Shown here: piece after piece, positions 1 through 7,266 of the stretch
Layout: each line of letters begins with the position of its first letter
Numbering within the stretch: the stretch's first letter is position 1
NCBI GenBank assembly: GCA_937892835.1
Contig: CALBHM010000059.1
Span: 1-11,104, forward strand
Direction: 5' to 3'
DNA length: 11,104 nucleotides
DNA from: an uncultured Ruminococcus sp.
GTDB lineage: Bacteria; Bacillota; Clostridia; Oscillospirales; Acutalibacteraceae
Notes under the pieces: model-generated
What the model was told of the DNA's origin: nothing
Seen by the model: the letters and a program-made list of their open reading frames with translations, nothing else
The model's database searches: none
Position numbers and translations under genes: made by a program

Positions 1-113
1 TTACACAAGTCATAATGACGGCAAAATCAGGAATAGTTTGGGCATTATTTATAAAATATCCTTTGATTTAAGGCCATTTTGAAAAGATTTTTCAAAAAAT
101 ATGCTCAAAAGGG

Positions 114-142
114 TTGAAATATTCTTTGAAATTGTGTAAAAT
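114..142 (+). promoter_or_regulatory. Predicted sigma-A promoter of the regulator-ftsEX block
   Basis: TTGAAA (114-119) and TAAAAT (137-142) are separated by exactly 17 bases, a near-consensus housekeeping promoter. Transcription would begin near 149 and give a leader of about 86 bases before the first gene. No other equally good promoter was seen before ftsE, so the whole block may be read from here, but internal promoters cannot be excluded. Confidence 0.6.
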
Positions 143-157
143 GTATATGTTTAGATT

Positions 158-178
158 GGCATTTTGTATAAACATGCC
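158..178. promoter_or_regulatory. Imperfect palindrome in the leader, possible operator
   Basis: GGCAT (158-162) and ATGCC (174-178) form perfect 5-bp arms around an AT-rich core containing TTTTGTATAAA. The element lies about 9-29 bases after the predicted transcription start, a usual place for a repressor site, and it could also fold as a weak RNA hairpin. A regulatory role is inference only. Confidence 0.3.
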
Positions 179-234
179 CAAAATCATTTGAAATGCGAAT
201 TATGATGTGAAAAACAATCGTGAGGAGAGATTAT

Positions 235-1320
235 ATGTCAAACAGACTTTTTCAGGGAGTCATTCATCAGATGAGGAGCGCAATCGACAGAACGATCGGA
301 ATCATTGATGAAACAGGTACGATTATTTCGTGCAGCGAGCTTGGAAGAATAGGTGAGGTTGTACCCACGGCGGCAGCAAGTGCTTTCATGGATACAGAGG
401 CCTGCGTTGTTGACGGCTGCACCTATAAGACCTTTGGCAATCAGATTCATCCCGAATATGCGGTTTTTATTGACGGTGATGACGAGCTTGCCGAGAAGTA
501 TACTAATATCAGCGCAGTTGCTTTGAGCAACCTCAAGCAGTATTTTGATGAGAAATATGACAGAAATAACTTTATCAAGAATGTTATTCTCGACAACATT
601 CTTCCCGGAGATATTTATCTGAAGGCTCGTGAGCTTCGCTTCAATAACGATGCTACCCGTGCGGTTCTTCTTATCAGAATTCCGAATCAGACAGATGTTT
701 CCGCTTATGACATAGTTCAGAATCTTTTCCCGGACAAGTCTAAGGATTTCGTTGTAAGCATCAACGAGACCGATATTGCGCTTGTTAAAGAGGTTAAGAG
801 CAACATAGAGTCAAAGGATCTTGAAAAGCTTGCACGTTCAATCGCCGATTCTCTTTCAACAGAGCTTTATGTTCATTCGGTTATCGGTATAGGCACAACT
901 GTTGCAGGTATCAAGGAGCTTGCACGCTCATTCAAGGAAGCTCAGATTTCTCTTGAGGTCGGCAAGGTTTTCGATAATGAAAAGACTATCGTCAGCTATG
1001 ACAGCCTTGGCATTGCCCGCCTTATCTATCAGCTGCCGACAACGCTTTGTGAGCTTTTCCTGCGCGAAGTATTTAAGCGTGGTTCAATCGAGAGTCTGGA
1101 TCAGGAAACACTGTTTACAATTCAGAAGTTCTTTGAGAACAACCTTAATGTCAGCGAGACATCAAGAAAGCTCTTTGTTCACAGAAATACTCTTGTTTAT
1201 CGTCTTGAGAAGATTAAGAAAATCACAGGTCTCGACCTTCGTGAGTTTGATGACGCTATCGTATTCAAAGTCGCACTCATGGTAAAGAGATATCTTGATG
1301 CCAATCCGATCAAATATTGA
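235..1320 (+). CDS. PucR/CdaR-family helix-turn-helix transcriptional regulator
   Basis: A 361-residue cytoplasmic DNA-binding protein. The C-terminal part (about residues 290-352) is a typical PucR-type HTH: an N-x-N-V-S-E-T-S-R-K-L segment followed by H-R-N-T-L-V-Y-R-L-E-K-I and a leucine-rich tail. Residues 140-260 resemble the degenerate GGDEF-like middle domain of CdaR/PucR proteins. Residues 1-130 are an N-terminal sensor region I cannot assign to a ligand. ATG 235 is chosen because AGGAGA (223-228) sits 6 bases before it; an in-frame GTG at 220 would lie upstream of that site. Known family members control sugar-diacid, purine or amino-acid genes. Here the neighbour downstream, only 20 bases away on the same strand, is ftsE, so a role in controlling cell division or wall genes is possible but unproven. 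No transmembrane segment is seen. Confidence 0.85.
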   Translation: MSNRLFQGVIHQMRSAIDRTIGIIDETGTIISCSELGRIGEVVPTAAASAFMDTEACVVDGCTYKTFGNQIHPEYAVFIDGDDELAEKYTNISAVALSNLKQYFDEKYDRNNFIKNVILDNILPGDIYLKARELRFNNDATRAVLLIRIPNQTDVSAYDIVQNLFPDKSKDFVVSINETDIALVKEVKSNIESKDLEKLARSIADSLSTELYVHSVIGIGTTVAGIKELARSFKEAQISLEVGKVFDNEKTIVSYDSLGIARLIYQLPTTLCELFLREVFKRGSIESLDQETLFTIQKFFENNLNVSETSRKLFVHRNTLVYRLEKIKKITGLDLREFDDAIVFKVALMVKRYLDANPIKY

Positions 1321-1340
1321 TACAACTAAGGACAGATAAC

Positions 1341-2219
1341 ATGATTGATTTTAAAAACGTATCCAAGGTTTACGACAACGGAACCAAGGCTCTGCATAAT
1401 GTCAATATTCATATTGATAAAGGCGAGTTCGTTTTTGTTGTCGGAGCATCGGGAGCGGGAAAGAGCACCTTCCTTAAGCTGATTATGCGTGAGGAGGTTC
1501 CCTCGTCGGGCACAATAGTCATCAAAGGCTATAACCTTAACGAGATGAAGAAAAAGAAAATTCCGTATTTCCGCAGAAACATGGGAATCGTTTTCCAGGA
1601 TTTCCGTCTTATTCCGACCATGACTGTCTACGATAATGTTGCGTTCGCAATGAGAGTTGTCGGAGCAAGGGAAAAGGATATCAGAAAACGTGTTCCCTAT
1701 GTTATAAACATTGTCGGTCTTTCCGCAAAGGCAAGGAATTATCCGAACGAGCTTTCGGGCGGCGAGCAGCAGAGAGTTGCACTTGCCCGTGCGCTGGCCA
1801 ACAACGCCGATATAATTATCGCCGATGAGCCGACGGGTAACGTTGACCCTCAGATGTCACTTGAAATCGTGGAGCTTCTCACAAGGCTCAACGAGGCAGG
1901 AACAACGGTCATAATGGTTACTCATGCACATGACCTTGTCAAGAAATTTGACAAGCGCGTTATAACGCTTGAAAGCGGCGAGGTTGTTGCCGACGGAATG
2001 ATTGAAAACGGAGAGCTTCCGATTCAGTCTGCGGCACACCTTAACCTCGAGAAGCAGACTATTGAGGAAAAATATTCTTCAAAGGAAGAGGAAGCAAAGC
2101 CGGAGGAGAAAACGGAAGAAAAGGTTAACGAAGATTTTCTTGACGCCATTATAAGCGACAATGATTCTTACCGTATTTATCTTGAACAGGATTCGGAAAA
2201 GGAAGGTGAGAACCAGTGA
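1341..2219 (+). CDS. ftsE: Cell-division ATP-binding protein FtsE with a long acidic C-terminal tail
   Basis: The ATPase of the FtsEX complex, a type VII ABC system that transmits ATP hydrolysis through FtsX to peptidoglycan hydrolases rather than moving a solute. Visible motifs are Walker A G-A-S-G-A-G-K-S (35-42), a Q-loop with the FtsE-typical F-Q-D-F-R-L (85-90), signature L-S-G-G-E-Q-Q (138-144), Walker B I-I-I-A-D-E-P-T-G (158-166) and the switch histidine H195. All catalytic residues are intact. ATG 1341 is preceded by TAAGGA (1327-1332) at 8 bases; the in-frame TTG at 1317 is rejected because it overlaps the previous stop and lacks a site. The family usually ends near residue 225-230, but this protein is 292 residues, with about 60 extra that are rich in Glu, Lys and Asp. 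Its TGA overlaps the GTG start of ftsX, so the two are translationally coupled. Confidence 0.95.
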   Translation: MIDFKNVSKVYDNGTKALHNVNIHIDKGEFVFVVGASGAGKSTFLKLIMREEVPSSGTIVIKGYNLNEMKKKKIPYFRRNMGIVFQDFRLIPTMTVYDNVAFAMRVVGAREKDIRKRVPYVINIVGLSAKARNYPNELSGGEQQRVALARALANNADIIIADEPTGNVDPQMSLEIVELLTRLNEAGTTVIMVTHAHDLVKKFDKRVITLESGEVVADGMIENGELPIQSAAHLNLEKQTIEEKYSSKEEEAKPEEKTEEKVNEDFLDAIISDNDSYRIYLEQDSEKEGENQ

Positions 2220-3142
2220 GAAAACGAGGACGCTTAGGCTATCTTACAAAAGAGGGCTTCAGAAACATCAGAGTTAATCACCTTATGTCCATCGCTTCAA
2301 TCGCAGTGCTTATGTCCTGCCTTGTTATGATGGGTGCAGCATTTATGGTTATCGTCAATGTCAATAATGTTATGACAGAGATTGAAAGCCAGAACGTCGT
2401 CATGGTTTACCTCAAGGATGAGATTCAAGGCGAGGGCATAACTCAGATGAAAGAAAAAATCACACTCATGCAGAATGTTAAGAAGTGTGAATACGTTGAT
2501 AAGGAAACAGCGTTCAAGCAGCAGTTGGAGGAGCTTGGCACGGACGCAACCTATTTTGAAGGCGTTGATAATCCGCTGCCCGATCTTTTCAAGGTCTCTG
2601 TCAGCGATATGACAAAGTTCGACAGCACCGTTTCCGAGCTGCAAAAGCTTGACGGAGTTGATTCTGTTCGTGACAACAGGGATATAGCACAGACCCTTGT
2701 CAGAATCAGACGTACAATTTTCTATGTAAGCATCGGCGTAATTGCCGTTTTGCTTCTCATCTCGCTGTTCATCATTGCAAATACGGTTCGTATTACAATG
2801 TACAGCAGAAGGCTTGAGATAAATATTATGAAATCAGTCGGCGCAACGAATTGGTTCATACGTTGGCCGTTCATGGTTGAAGGTATGGTTCTCGGCGCAA
2901 TTTCGGGAGTTCTTTCCCTTGCGATTGTCTGGGGCGTTTACAGAGCACTTCAGTCAACGGTTTCGTCAATGCTCACAATGGTAAGCAGAGGCTTCACCGT
3001 TGTGCCGTTTACCGATTATGTAATATACCTTCTTGTTGCTTTCCTTGCTATAGGTATTATTTCCGGCGGAATAGGAAGCCTTATTTCCATACAGAAATAC
3101 CTCAAGGAACGTGGAGGAGTTGTGTATGAAGAAACTGAATAA
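2216..3142 (+). CDS. ftsX: Cell-division membrane protein FtsX
   Basis: The permease-like partner of FtsE, 308 residues, expected in the cytoplasmic membrane. The sequence shows a short basic N-terminus, TM1 (about 24-48), a large extracellular domain (about 50-168), and then TM2 (170-193), TM3 (222-243) and TM4 (268-292). This is the standard four-helix FtsX layout. The loop after TM2 contains E-I-N-I-M-K-S-V-G-A-T, the conserved cytoplasmic segment that docks on FtsE. The extracellular domain of FtsX proteins binds the coiled coil of a wall hydrolase, and the next gene encodes such a protein. Translation starts at GTG 2216, which overlaps the ftsE stop; GGAAGGTGAG just upstream supplies the ribosome site. 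The end overlaps the next gene by 17 bases. Confidence 0.95.
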   Translation: MRKRGRLGYLTKEGFRNIRVNHLMSIASIAVLMSCLVMMGAAFMVIVNVNNVMTEIESQNVVMVYLKDEIQGEGITQMKEKITLMQNVKKCEYVDKETAFKQQLEELGTDATYFEGVDNPLPDLFKVSVSDMTKFDSTVSELQKLDGVDSVRDNRDIAQTLVRIRRTIFYVSIGVIAVLLLISLFIIANTVRITMYSRRLEINIMKSVGATNWFIRWPFMVEGMVLGAISGVLSLAIVWGVYRALQSTVSSMLTMVSRGFTVVPFTDYVIYLLVAFLAIGIISGGIGSLISIQKYLKERGGVVYEETE

Positions 3143-4448
3143 ATTTTTATCATTGTTCATGAGCATGGCACTTGTTTTTGTATCGTTCATGTTCTATGCT
3201 CCAAAAGCACAGGCGAAAACGCTCGGCGATTTGAGAGACGAGTATTCCGATATCGAGGATAAGGTTTCCGAGAGTGAGCAGAAGGTGAAGGAGCTTGAAA
3301 GTCAGCAGGCTGACCAGTCAAAGATTGTTTCGGCACTCAATGTTCAGCTCCAAAAGCTCAATCAGGAGCGTGAAAACATCACGGCGCAGAAAGACCTCAT
3401 TACCGAGGATATTGACGCAACAGAGGAGAAGATTTCTTCCCTCAATGCCGAGATTACAAAGCTTGATGCCGAGATTGCAGCAAAGGATCAGGAGATTAAG
3501 GACACGGTTAAGCTTTTCTGTGACAGAATGAGAGCTAATTACATGGCCGGCGAAACCTCGGTTCTTGAAATATTCACTTCATCGTCGGATATGTCAAGCT
3601 TTCTGAATCGCCTTGAGATGTTCAAGCGTGTTACGGAGAGTGACCAGGGCCTTGTTGATAAGCTTAATAAAGAAATCGCTTCTATTGAGAAAATGCAGAA
3701 GGAGCTTGAAGAAAAGAAGGCAACGCTCCAGAAGGAAAAGACCGAGCTTGAATCAAAGCGAAGCGACCTTCAGGCTACAGAGGATACTCTGACAGCAAAT
3801 CAGAATGTTATCAAGGAGAAAACCGAAGAGGTTGAAGCAAAGCTCAATGCCTTGAACGCTCAGACGAAGGAGCTTAGGGTTTCGATCAGCGAATATAATT
3901 CCGAGATGTCGAGGCTTGATAATGAAATCAAGGAAGCTATCAGAAAGGCTAATCAAAGCTCAGGTGGCTCAAGCGGCGGTTCGTCATCCGGCGGCTCAAA
4001 TGCAGGAAGTATGAGTTCCAATGTCAGCAATGCGGGCTGGGCATGGCCTATGCCATATGACGGAGTTTATCTCACGTCATATTACGGCTATCGTTACCAT
4101 CCGCTCGATGGCGACTGGAGATACCACAGCGGTATCGATGTTTCAATGAGCGGTGCTTACGGCAAGAATATTGTTGCCACAAGAGCGGGAACGGTTATCC
4201 TTTCGTCGCTTGAGAGCGAGAGCGGCACAGGGTATGGCAACTATATTATAATTGACCATGGCGACGGATATACTTCGCTTTACGGCCATTGCAGTGCACT
4301 CCTTGTTTCGCAGGGACAGCATGTTTCAAGAGGCCAGATAATTGCCCGAGTCGGCAGCACCGGCTGGTCGACAGGTCCTCACCTTCACTTTGAGGTCAGA
4401 TATAACGGCGAAACGGTCGATCCTCTCGACTATGTAAATCTGCCGTAA
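3126..4448 (+). CDS. Secreted coiled-coil M23 (LytM) peptidoglycan endopeptidase, likely FtsEX client
   Basis: A 440-residue exported wall hydrolase. Residues 1-30 are a signal peptide (M-K-K-L-N-K start, hydrophobic core, A-Q-A cleavage site). Residues 33-275 are long heptad-like helices rich in Glu, Lys and Leu, the coiled-coil hairpin seen in EnvC, PcsB and CwlO-type proteins. A Gly/Ser linker spans about 278-297, and residues 310-440 are the LytM domain. The zinc and catalytic residues appear complete: H334 and D338 (H-S-G-I-D), H388 (Y-G-H), and H419 and H421 (H-L-H-F-E). It should therefore cut peptide cross-links directly, unlike E. coli EnvC, whose LytM domain is degenerate and activates amidases. 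ATG 3126 is preferred over GTG 3111 because GGAGGAG (3113-3119) lies 6 bases before it and the signal peptide then starts correctly. The overlap with ftsX supports shared expression. Confidence 0.93.
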   Translation: MKKLNKFLSLFMSMALVFVSFMFYAPKAQAKTLGDLRDEYSDIEDKVSESEQKVKELESQQADQSKIVSALNVQLQKLNQERENITAQKDLITEDIDATEEKISSLNAEITKLDAEIAAKDQEIKDTVKLFCDRMRANYMAGETSVLEIFTSSSDMSSFLNRLEMFKRVTESDQGLVDKLNKEIASIEKMQKELEEKKATLQKEKTELESKRSDLQATEDTLTANQNVIKEKTEEVEAKLNALNAQTKELRVSISEYNSEMSRLDNEIKEAIRKANQSSGGSSGGSSSGGSNAGSMSSNVSNAGWAWPMPYDGVYLTSYYGYRYHPLDGDWRYHSGIDVSMSGAYGKNIVATRAGTVILSSLESESGTGYGNYIIIDHGDGYTSLYGHCSALLVSQGQHVSRGQIIARVGSTGWSTGPHLHFEVRYNGETVDPLDYVNLP

Positions 4449-4472
4449 AAAACGATTATTAATAATGAATTT

Positions 4473-4508
4473 AACCTCCCATTGATTTTAGGTCAGTGGG
4501 AGGTTTTT
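4473..4508 (+). terminator. Rho-independent terminator after the ftsEX-peptidase block
   Basis: AACCTCCCATTGA (4473-4485) pairs with TCAGTGGGAGGTT (4493-4505) in a 13-bp stem with one G-U pair and a 7-base loop. A run of five T (4504-4508) overlaps and follows the stem. It lies 24 bases after the peptidase stop and ends the rightward transcription unit. Confidence 0.85.
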
Positions 4509-4518
4509 CCTGATAACG

Positions 4519-4548
4519 AAAAAGGTGCGGCAACTTGCTGCACCTTTT
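4519..4548 (-). terminator. Rho-independent terminator after the GH3 gene
   Basis: Read on the minus strand, AAAAGGTGCAGCA (4548-4536) pairs with TGCCGCACCTTTT (4532-4520) around a 3-base loop, and the T run continues to 4519. It begins 9 bases after the GH3 stop. It is placed back to back with the terminator of the convergent block, so read-through is blocked in both directions. Confidence 0.85.
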
Positions 4549-4557
4549 GGATTTATT

Positions 4558-6939
4558 TTATTCGGCAACCTTTATTGTCATTCCGAGAATTCTTCTGACG
4601 CAGGCCTCGAGGTCAGCTCTTGTAATTTTACCGTTCTCGTATGCTGCCTTAAGCTCATCGGGTTCACCCTCGCCCATTTTGATGTCGTTGCCGGCAAGAA
4701 CCTCGTCGGAATGGTGGCTGTGAACACTCCAGTCGGTGGTGACCATACCTCTGAAGCCCCATTCGCCCTTGAGAAGCTCGGTCAGCAGCTCATAGTTTGT
4801 TGATGTGTGACAGCCGTTGACAAGATTGTAGGAGGACATAATCGTCCAAGGGTCGGCTTCCTTAACGCAGATTTCAAATCCACGGAGATAGATTTCTCTG
4901 AGTGCGCGCTCCGAAACTCTCGAATCGCAATCGAAGCGGTTTGATTCTCTGTTGTTGCAGGCAAAGTGCTTGACCGAAGCCGCAGCCTTTCTCGATTGAA
5001 TACCCCTGACATCTGCTGCACAGCATTTTCCTGCGAGGAGGGGATCCTCGGAGAAGTATTCAAAATTACGGCCGCAAAGCGGATTTCGATGAATGTTCAT
5101 TGCCGGAGCAAGCCATACACCCAGGTTGTTTTCTCTAAGTTCTGCTCCGCCTGCCGCACCGACCTCTTCGATAAGCTCGGTGTTCCAGGTGCACGCAAGA
5201 AGCGTTGCACACGGCCATGCTGTCGTCGCAGCACCGGTTGAAACGTCAAGGCGAACACCGGCAGGGCCGTCGGCTGTCGGAACGGGAGGAATATCAAGTC
5301 GCTTAAGTCCGCCAAATGCGCCTGTGTTGCAAACGCCGGGCAGATTCTGATGTCCGCCGACAAAGTCAATAAGCTCATCAACTGTGAATTGTCTGATGAA
5401 ATCATCAAGACTGATTTTATCGCCGACATAGTCAAACATAACTGTCTCGTCGGGAGCCTTTGCATCTGCCAAAATATTTTTACCCGAATCATAGCTTGGT
5501 TCACTCTGAGGAAGTGATTCGTAGCTTCCGTCAGCAAGAAGCCTCTTCTTAAGCTTGAACGGCTTGAGAAGCGATTTTGATTGTTTAACAATTATATCCT
5601 TATCTGCTGTGAATTCAAAGTCAAGCGGCTTTGTATTTCTTACAGAATTGCCGATGCTGAATTTATATGTTCCCTTTTCAAGAATAAATGCCGATTTCTG
5701 AATTTTTCCGAGATCATCAAAGCTTGCCATATCGTTCATGTCAAAGCTCAAAGCGACGGTCTGACTCTCACCGGGAGCGAGAAGCTTAGTTTTAGCAAAT
5801 GCCGCAAGCTCTTTAGACGGCTTGCCAAGCTTGCCCTGCGGTGCGCTGTAATAAAGCTGAACAACCTCTTTGCCGGGAATGTCGCCGATGTTTTTAACTG
5901 TGACAACGGCAACGATCTTGCCATCGCTCTCACCGCAGAAAGAACCGCTCATGTCAAAGCTTGTATAAGAGAGACCGAATCCGAACGGATAACGAACCCT
6001 TTCCGCTGCGCCTGGAATGGTTTCAAAATAACGGTAGCCGACATAGATATCGTCCTCATAATCAAGGTGCTCATAGCCTGTTTGGAATATCTTTCCGTTC
6101 TCATAATCGTCATATGACTTAGGAATTGTGTCACCGAGCTTGCCCGACGGGTTGACGTCACCGCAGAGAATATCGGCAACCGCCATGCCGCCTTCCATGC
6201 CGCCCTGCCAGCCGCAGAGAATACCCTGTACCTTGTCGTTTTCGGCAAAATGCTCACAGTCAACAACTCCGCCCGAATTGAGAACAACTATAGTCTTTTT
6301 GAAAGCCGCCGAAATTCGGTCAATGAGGCTCTTTTCGGCATCGGAAAGATAGTAGTCGCCGCTTATAGCACGGCGGTCAACGCCCTCGGCAGAGAAGCGG
6401 CTGAGCGTGATTATTGCAACGTCTGCATTTTCTGCCGCAGTGTTTATAAGCTCGTCGGGAGCTTCTGCTTCGACAACGTGCATACTTGCAAAGGTTTCGT
6501 AAATAATGTCGTCCTTTTCTTGGCAAAAATCCATTGCGTTGACCTTGTCCCAAATTTTTTCGATCTCGGGACGTGTCGGAATTTTCTTGCTTTCTTCCTT
6601 GACGTATTCTTTGTAAAAGTCAACGGTCGGCATATAGATGCTGATCTTTTTCTCTTTCTCTTTTTGAGAAAAGCCGTCGTAAATATTGTGGGTGTATGCG
6701 CAGAAAACGTCGCCGCTTCCGCCGCCGCCCTTTATGTATTCAATGATTGCTTTGCCGAAAAGTGCAACCTTCTCACCTTTTTTAAGTGGCAAAGCATTAT
6801 CGCTATTCTTGAGCAAAACCATACCTTCACCGGCGGCTTTTCTTGAGAGAGCAATATGCTCGGGTGAGCCTGTTAATTTTCTGCCGTCAGTACCCATTGG
6901 TATGCACGGCTGATATCTGAATCTTGCGTATTTATCCAT
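4558..6939 (-). CDS. Glycoside hydrolase family 3 beta-glucosidase-type enzyme with swapped domain order
   Basis: A 793-residue enzyme that probably removes beta-linked glucose (or another sugar) from oligosaccharide ends by a retaining mechanism. The domain order is reversed from most GH3 enzymes. The alpha/beta sandwich domain comes first (about 20-325; G-M-V-L-L-K-N, then F-S-A-E-G-V-D-R with probable acid/base E185, ending at Y-P-F-G-F-G-L-S-Y-T). A fibronectin-III-like domain follows (about 325-430; V-K-N-I-G ... G-K-E-V-V-Q-L-Y). The barrel domain is last (about 500-793; K-H-F-A-C-N-N-R-E-S-N-R, and T-T-D-W with probable nucleophile D736). No signal peptide is seen, so it is likely cytoplasmic and acts on imported oligosaccharides. 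ATG 6939 has GGAGAG (6951-6946) 6 bases upstream; the in-frame TTG at 6945 is rejected. It is a single-gene unit. The exact sugar specificity cannot be read from the sequence. Confidence 0.93.
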   Translation of the reverse strand: MDKYARFRYQPCIPMGTDGRKLTGSPEHIALSRKAAGEGMVLLKNSDNALPLKKGEKVALFGKAIIEYIKGGGGSGDVFCAYTHNIYDGFSQKEKEKKISIYMPTVDFYKEYVKEESKKIPTRPEIEKIWDKVNAMDFCQEKDDIIYETFASMHVVEAEAPDELINTAAENADVAIITLSRFSAEGVDRRAISGDYYLSDAEKSLIDRISAAFKKTIVVLNSGGVVDCEHFAENDKVQGILCGWQGGMEGGMAVADILCGDVNPSGKLGDTIPKSYDDYENGKIFQTGYEHLDYEDDIYVGYRYFETIPGAAERVRYPFGFGLSYTSFDMSGSFCGESDGKIVAVVTVKNIGDIPGKEVVQLYYSAPQGKLGKPSKELAAFAKTKLLAPGESQTVALSFDMNDMASFDDLGKIQKSAFILEKGTYKFSIGNSVRNTKPLDFEFTADKDIIVKQSKSLLKPFKLKKRLLADGSYESLPQSEPSYDSGKNILADAKAPDETVMFDYVGDKISLDDFIRQFTVDELIDFVGGHQNLPGVCNTGAFGGLKRLDIPPVPTADGPAGVRLDVSTGAATTAWPCATLLACTWNTELIEEVGAAGGAELRENNLGVWLAPAMNIHRNPLCGRNFEYFSEDPLLAGKCCAADVRGIQSRKAAASVKHFACNNRESNRFDCDSRVSERALREIYLRGFEICVKEADPWTIMSSYNLVNGCHTSTNYELLTELLKGEWGFRGMVTTDWSVHSHHSDEVLAGNDIKMGEGEPDELKAAYENGKITRADLEACVRRILGMTIKVAE

Positions 6940-6973
6940 AAACAACTCTCCATTCTAAAAAATCTGTAACTTA

Positions 6974-7002
6974 ATAATAAAACAAACTATCGATTAAATC
7001 AA
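6974..7002 (-). promoter_or_regulatory. Predicted sigma-A promoter of the GH3 gene
   Basis: On the minus strand TTGATT (7002-6997) and TATTAT (6979-6974) are 17 bases apart. Transcription would start near 6967, giving a short leader of about 28 bases before ATG 6939. The -35 region sits in a partial dyad (ATTGAT-TTA-ATCGAT), which might bind a regulator. I saw no clear catabolite-control (cre) site. Confidence 0.6.
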
Positions 7003-7025
7003 TGGATTTTTGTTAATATTCCGAG

Positions 7026-7061
7026 AAAAATGCCTATCCTCGGTTCATTCAAGGATAGGCA
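7026..7061 (-). terminator. Rho-independent terminator of the regulator-ABC operon
   Basis: On the minus strand TGCCTATCCT (7061-7052) and AGGATAGGCA (7040-7031) form a perfect 10-bp stem with an 11-base loop, followed by TTTTT (7030-7026). It starts only 5 bases after the stop of the small last gene and lies just upstream of the GH3 promoter, so it separates the two units. Confidence 0.88.
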
Positions 7062-7065
7062 TAGC

Positions 7066-7266
7066 TTAATTCTTTATAAAGCTGACAGTTTTATTTTTTA
7101 TCGAGATTTTTCCAACCTGCCAGCTGTAATCTGTTAGCTCCTTTTTAAATGTAAGAAAGGAATGGTCAATCGGAAAACCGAGAATTTTTTCGACTTGCTC
7201 ATATGTCAGAGTGAAATCTGTTTCCTGTGATTTAACATAATTCCAAAGCGGTTTGTATTTACTCAT
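7066..7266 (-). CDS. 66-residue protein of unknown function, last gene of the ABC transporter operon
   Basis: A small soluble-looking protein with no signal peptide or membrane helix. The start reads M-S-K-Y-K-P-L-W-N-Y-V, followed by T-L-T-Y-E-Q-V-E-K-I-L-G-F-P-I and a positively charged beta-like C-terminus. The pattern (Y-x-P-L-W near the start, then an E-x-I/V-E-x-I-L-G helix) reminds me of the small DUF7662-type proteins found in many bacteria, but this is from memory and weak. It is very probably a real gene: ATG 7266 overlaps the permease stop by four bases (ATGA), AAGGAG (7278-7273) is 6 bases upstream, and a strong terminator follows the stop. It could be an accessory or modulator of the transporter, or an unrelated small DNA- or protein-binding factor. 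No function can be assigned. Confidence 0.75.
   Translation of the reverse strand: MSKYKPLWNYVKSQETDFTLTYEQVEKILGFPIDHSFLTFKKELTDYSWQVGKISIKNKTVSFIKN

Noticed and set aside
1..82. Possible tail of an upstream gene at the left edge
   Set aside because: Two plus frames are open from the edge to 71 or 82 but are too short and show no family pattern; the region reads as AT-rich intergenic DNA.
902..1285. 127-codon plus-strand frame inside the PucR/CdaR regulator
   Set aside because: It overlaps the conserved HTH coding region in another frame and has low-complexity Ser/Arg/Leu composition.
4455..4466. ATTATTAATAAT palindrome after the peptidase stop
   Set aside because: It is a short, pure A/T palindrome expected by chance, and the true terminator lies just downstream.
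5581..6117. 178-codon plus-strand frame inside the GH3 gene
   Set aside because: It is antisense to the glycosidase, which has conserved motifs along its whole length; no domain or ribosome site was seen.
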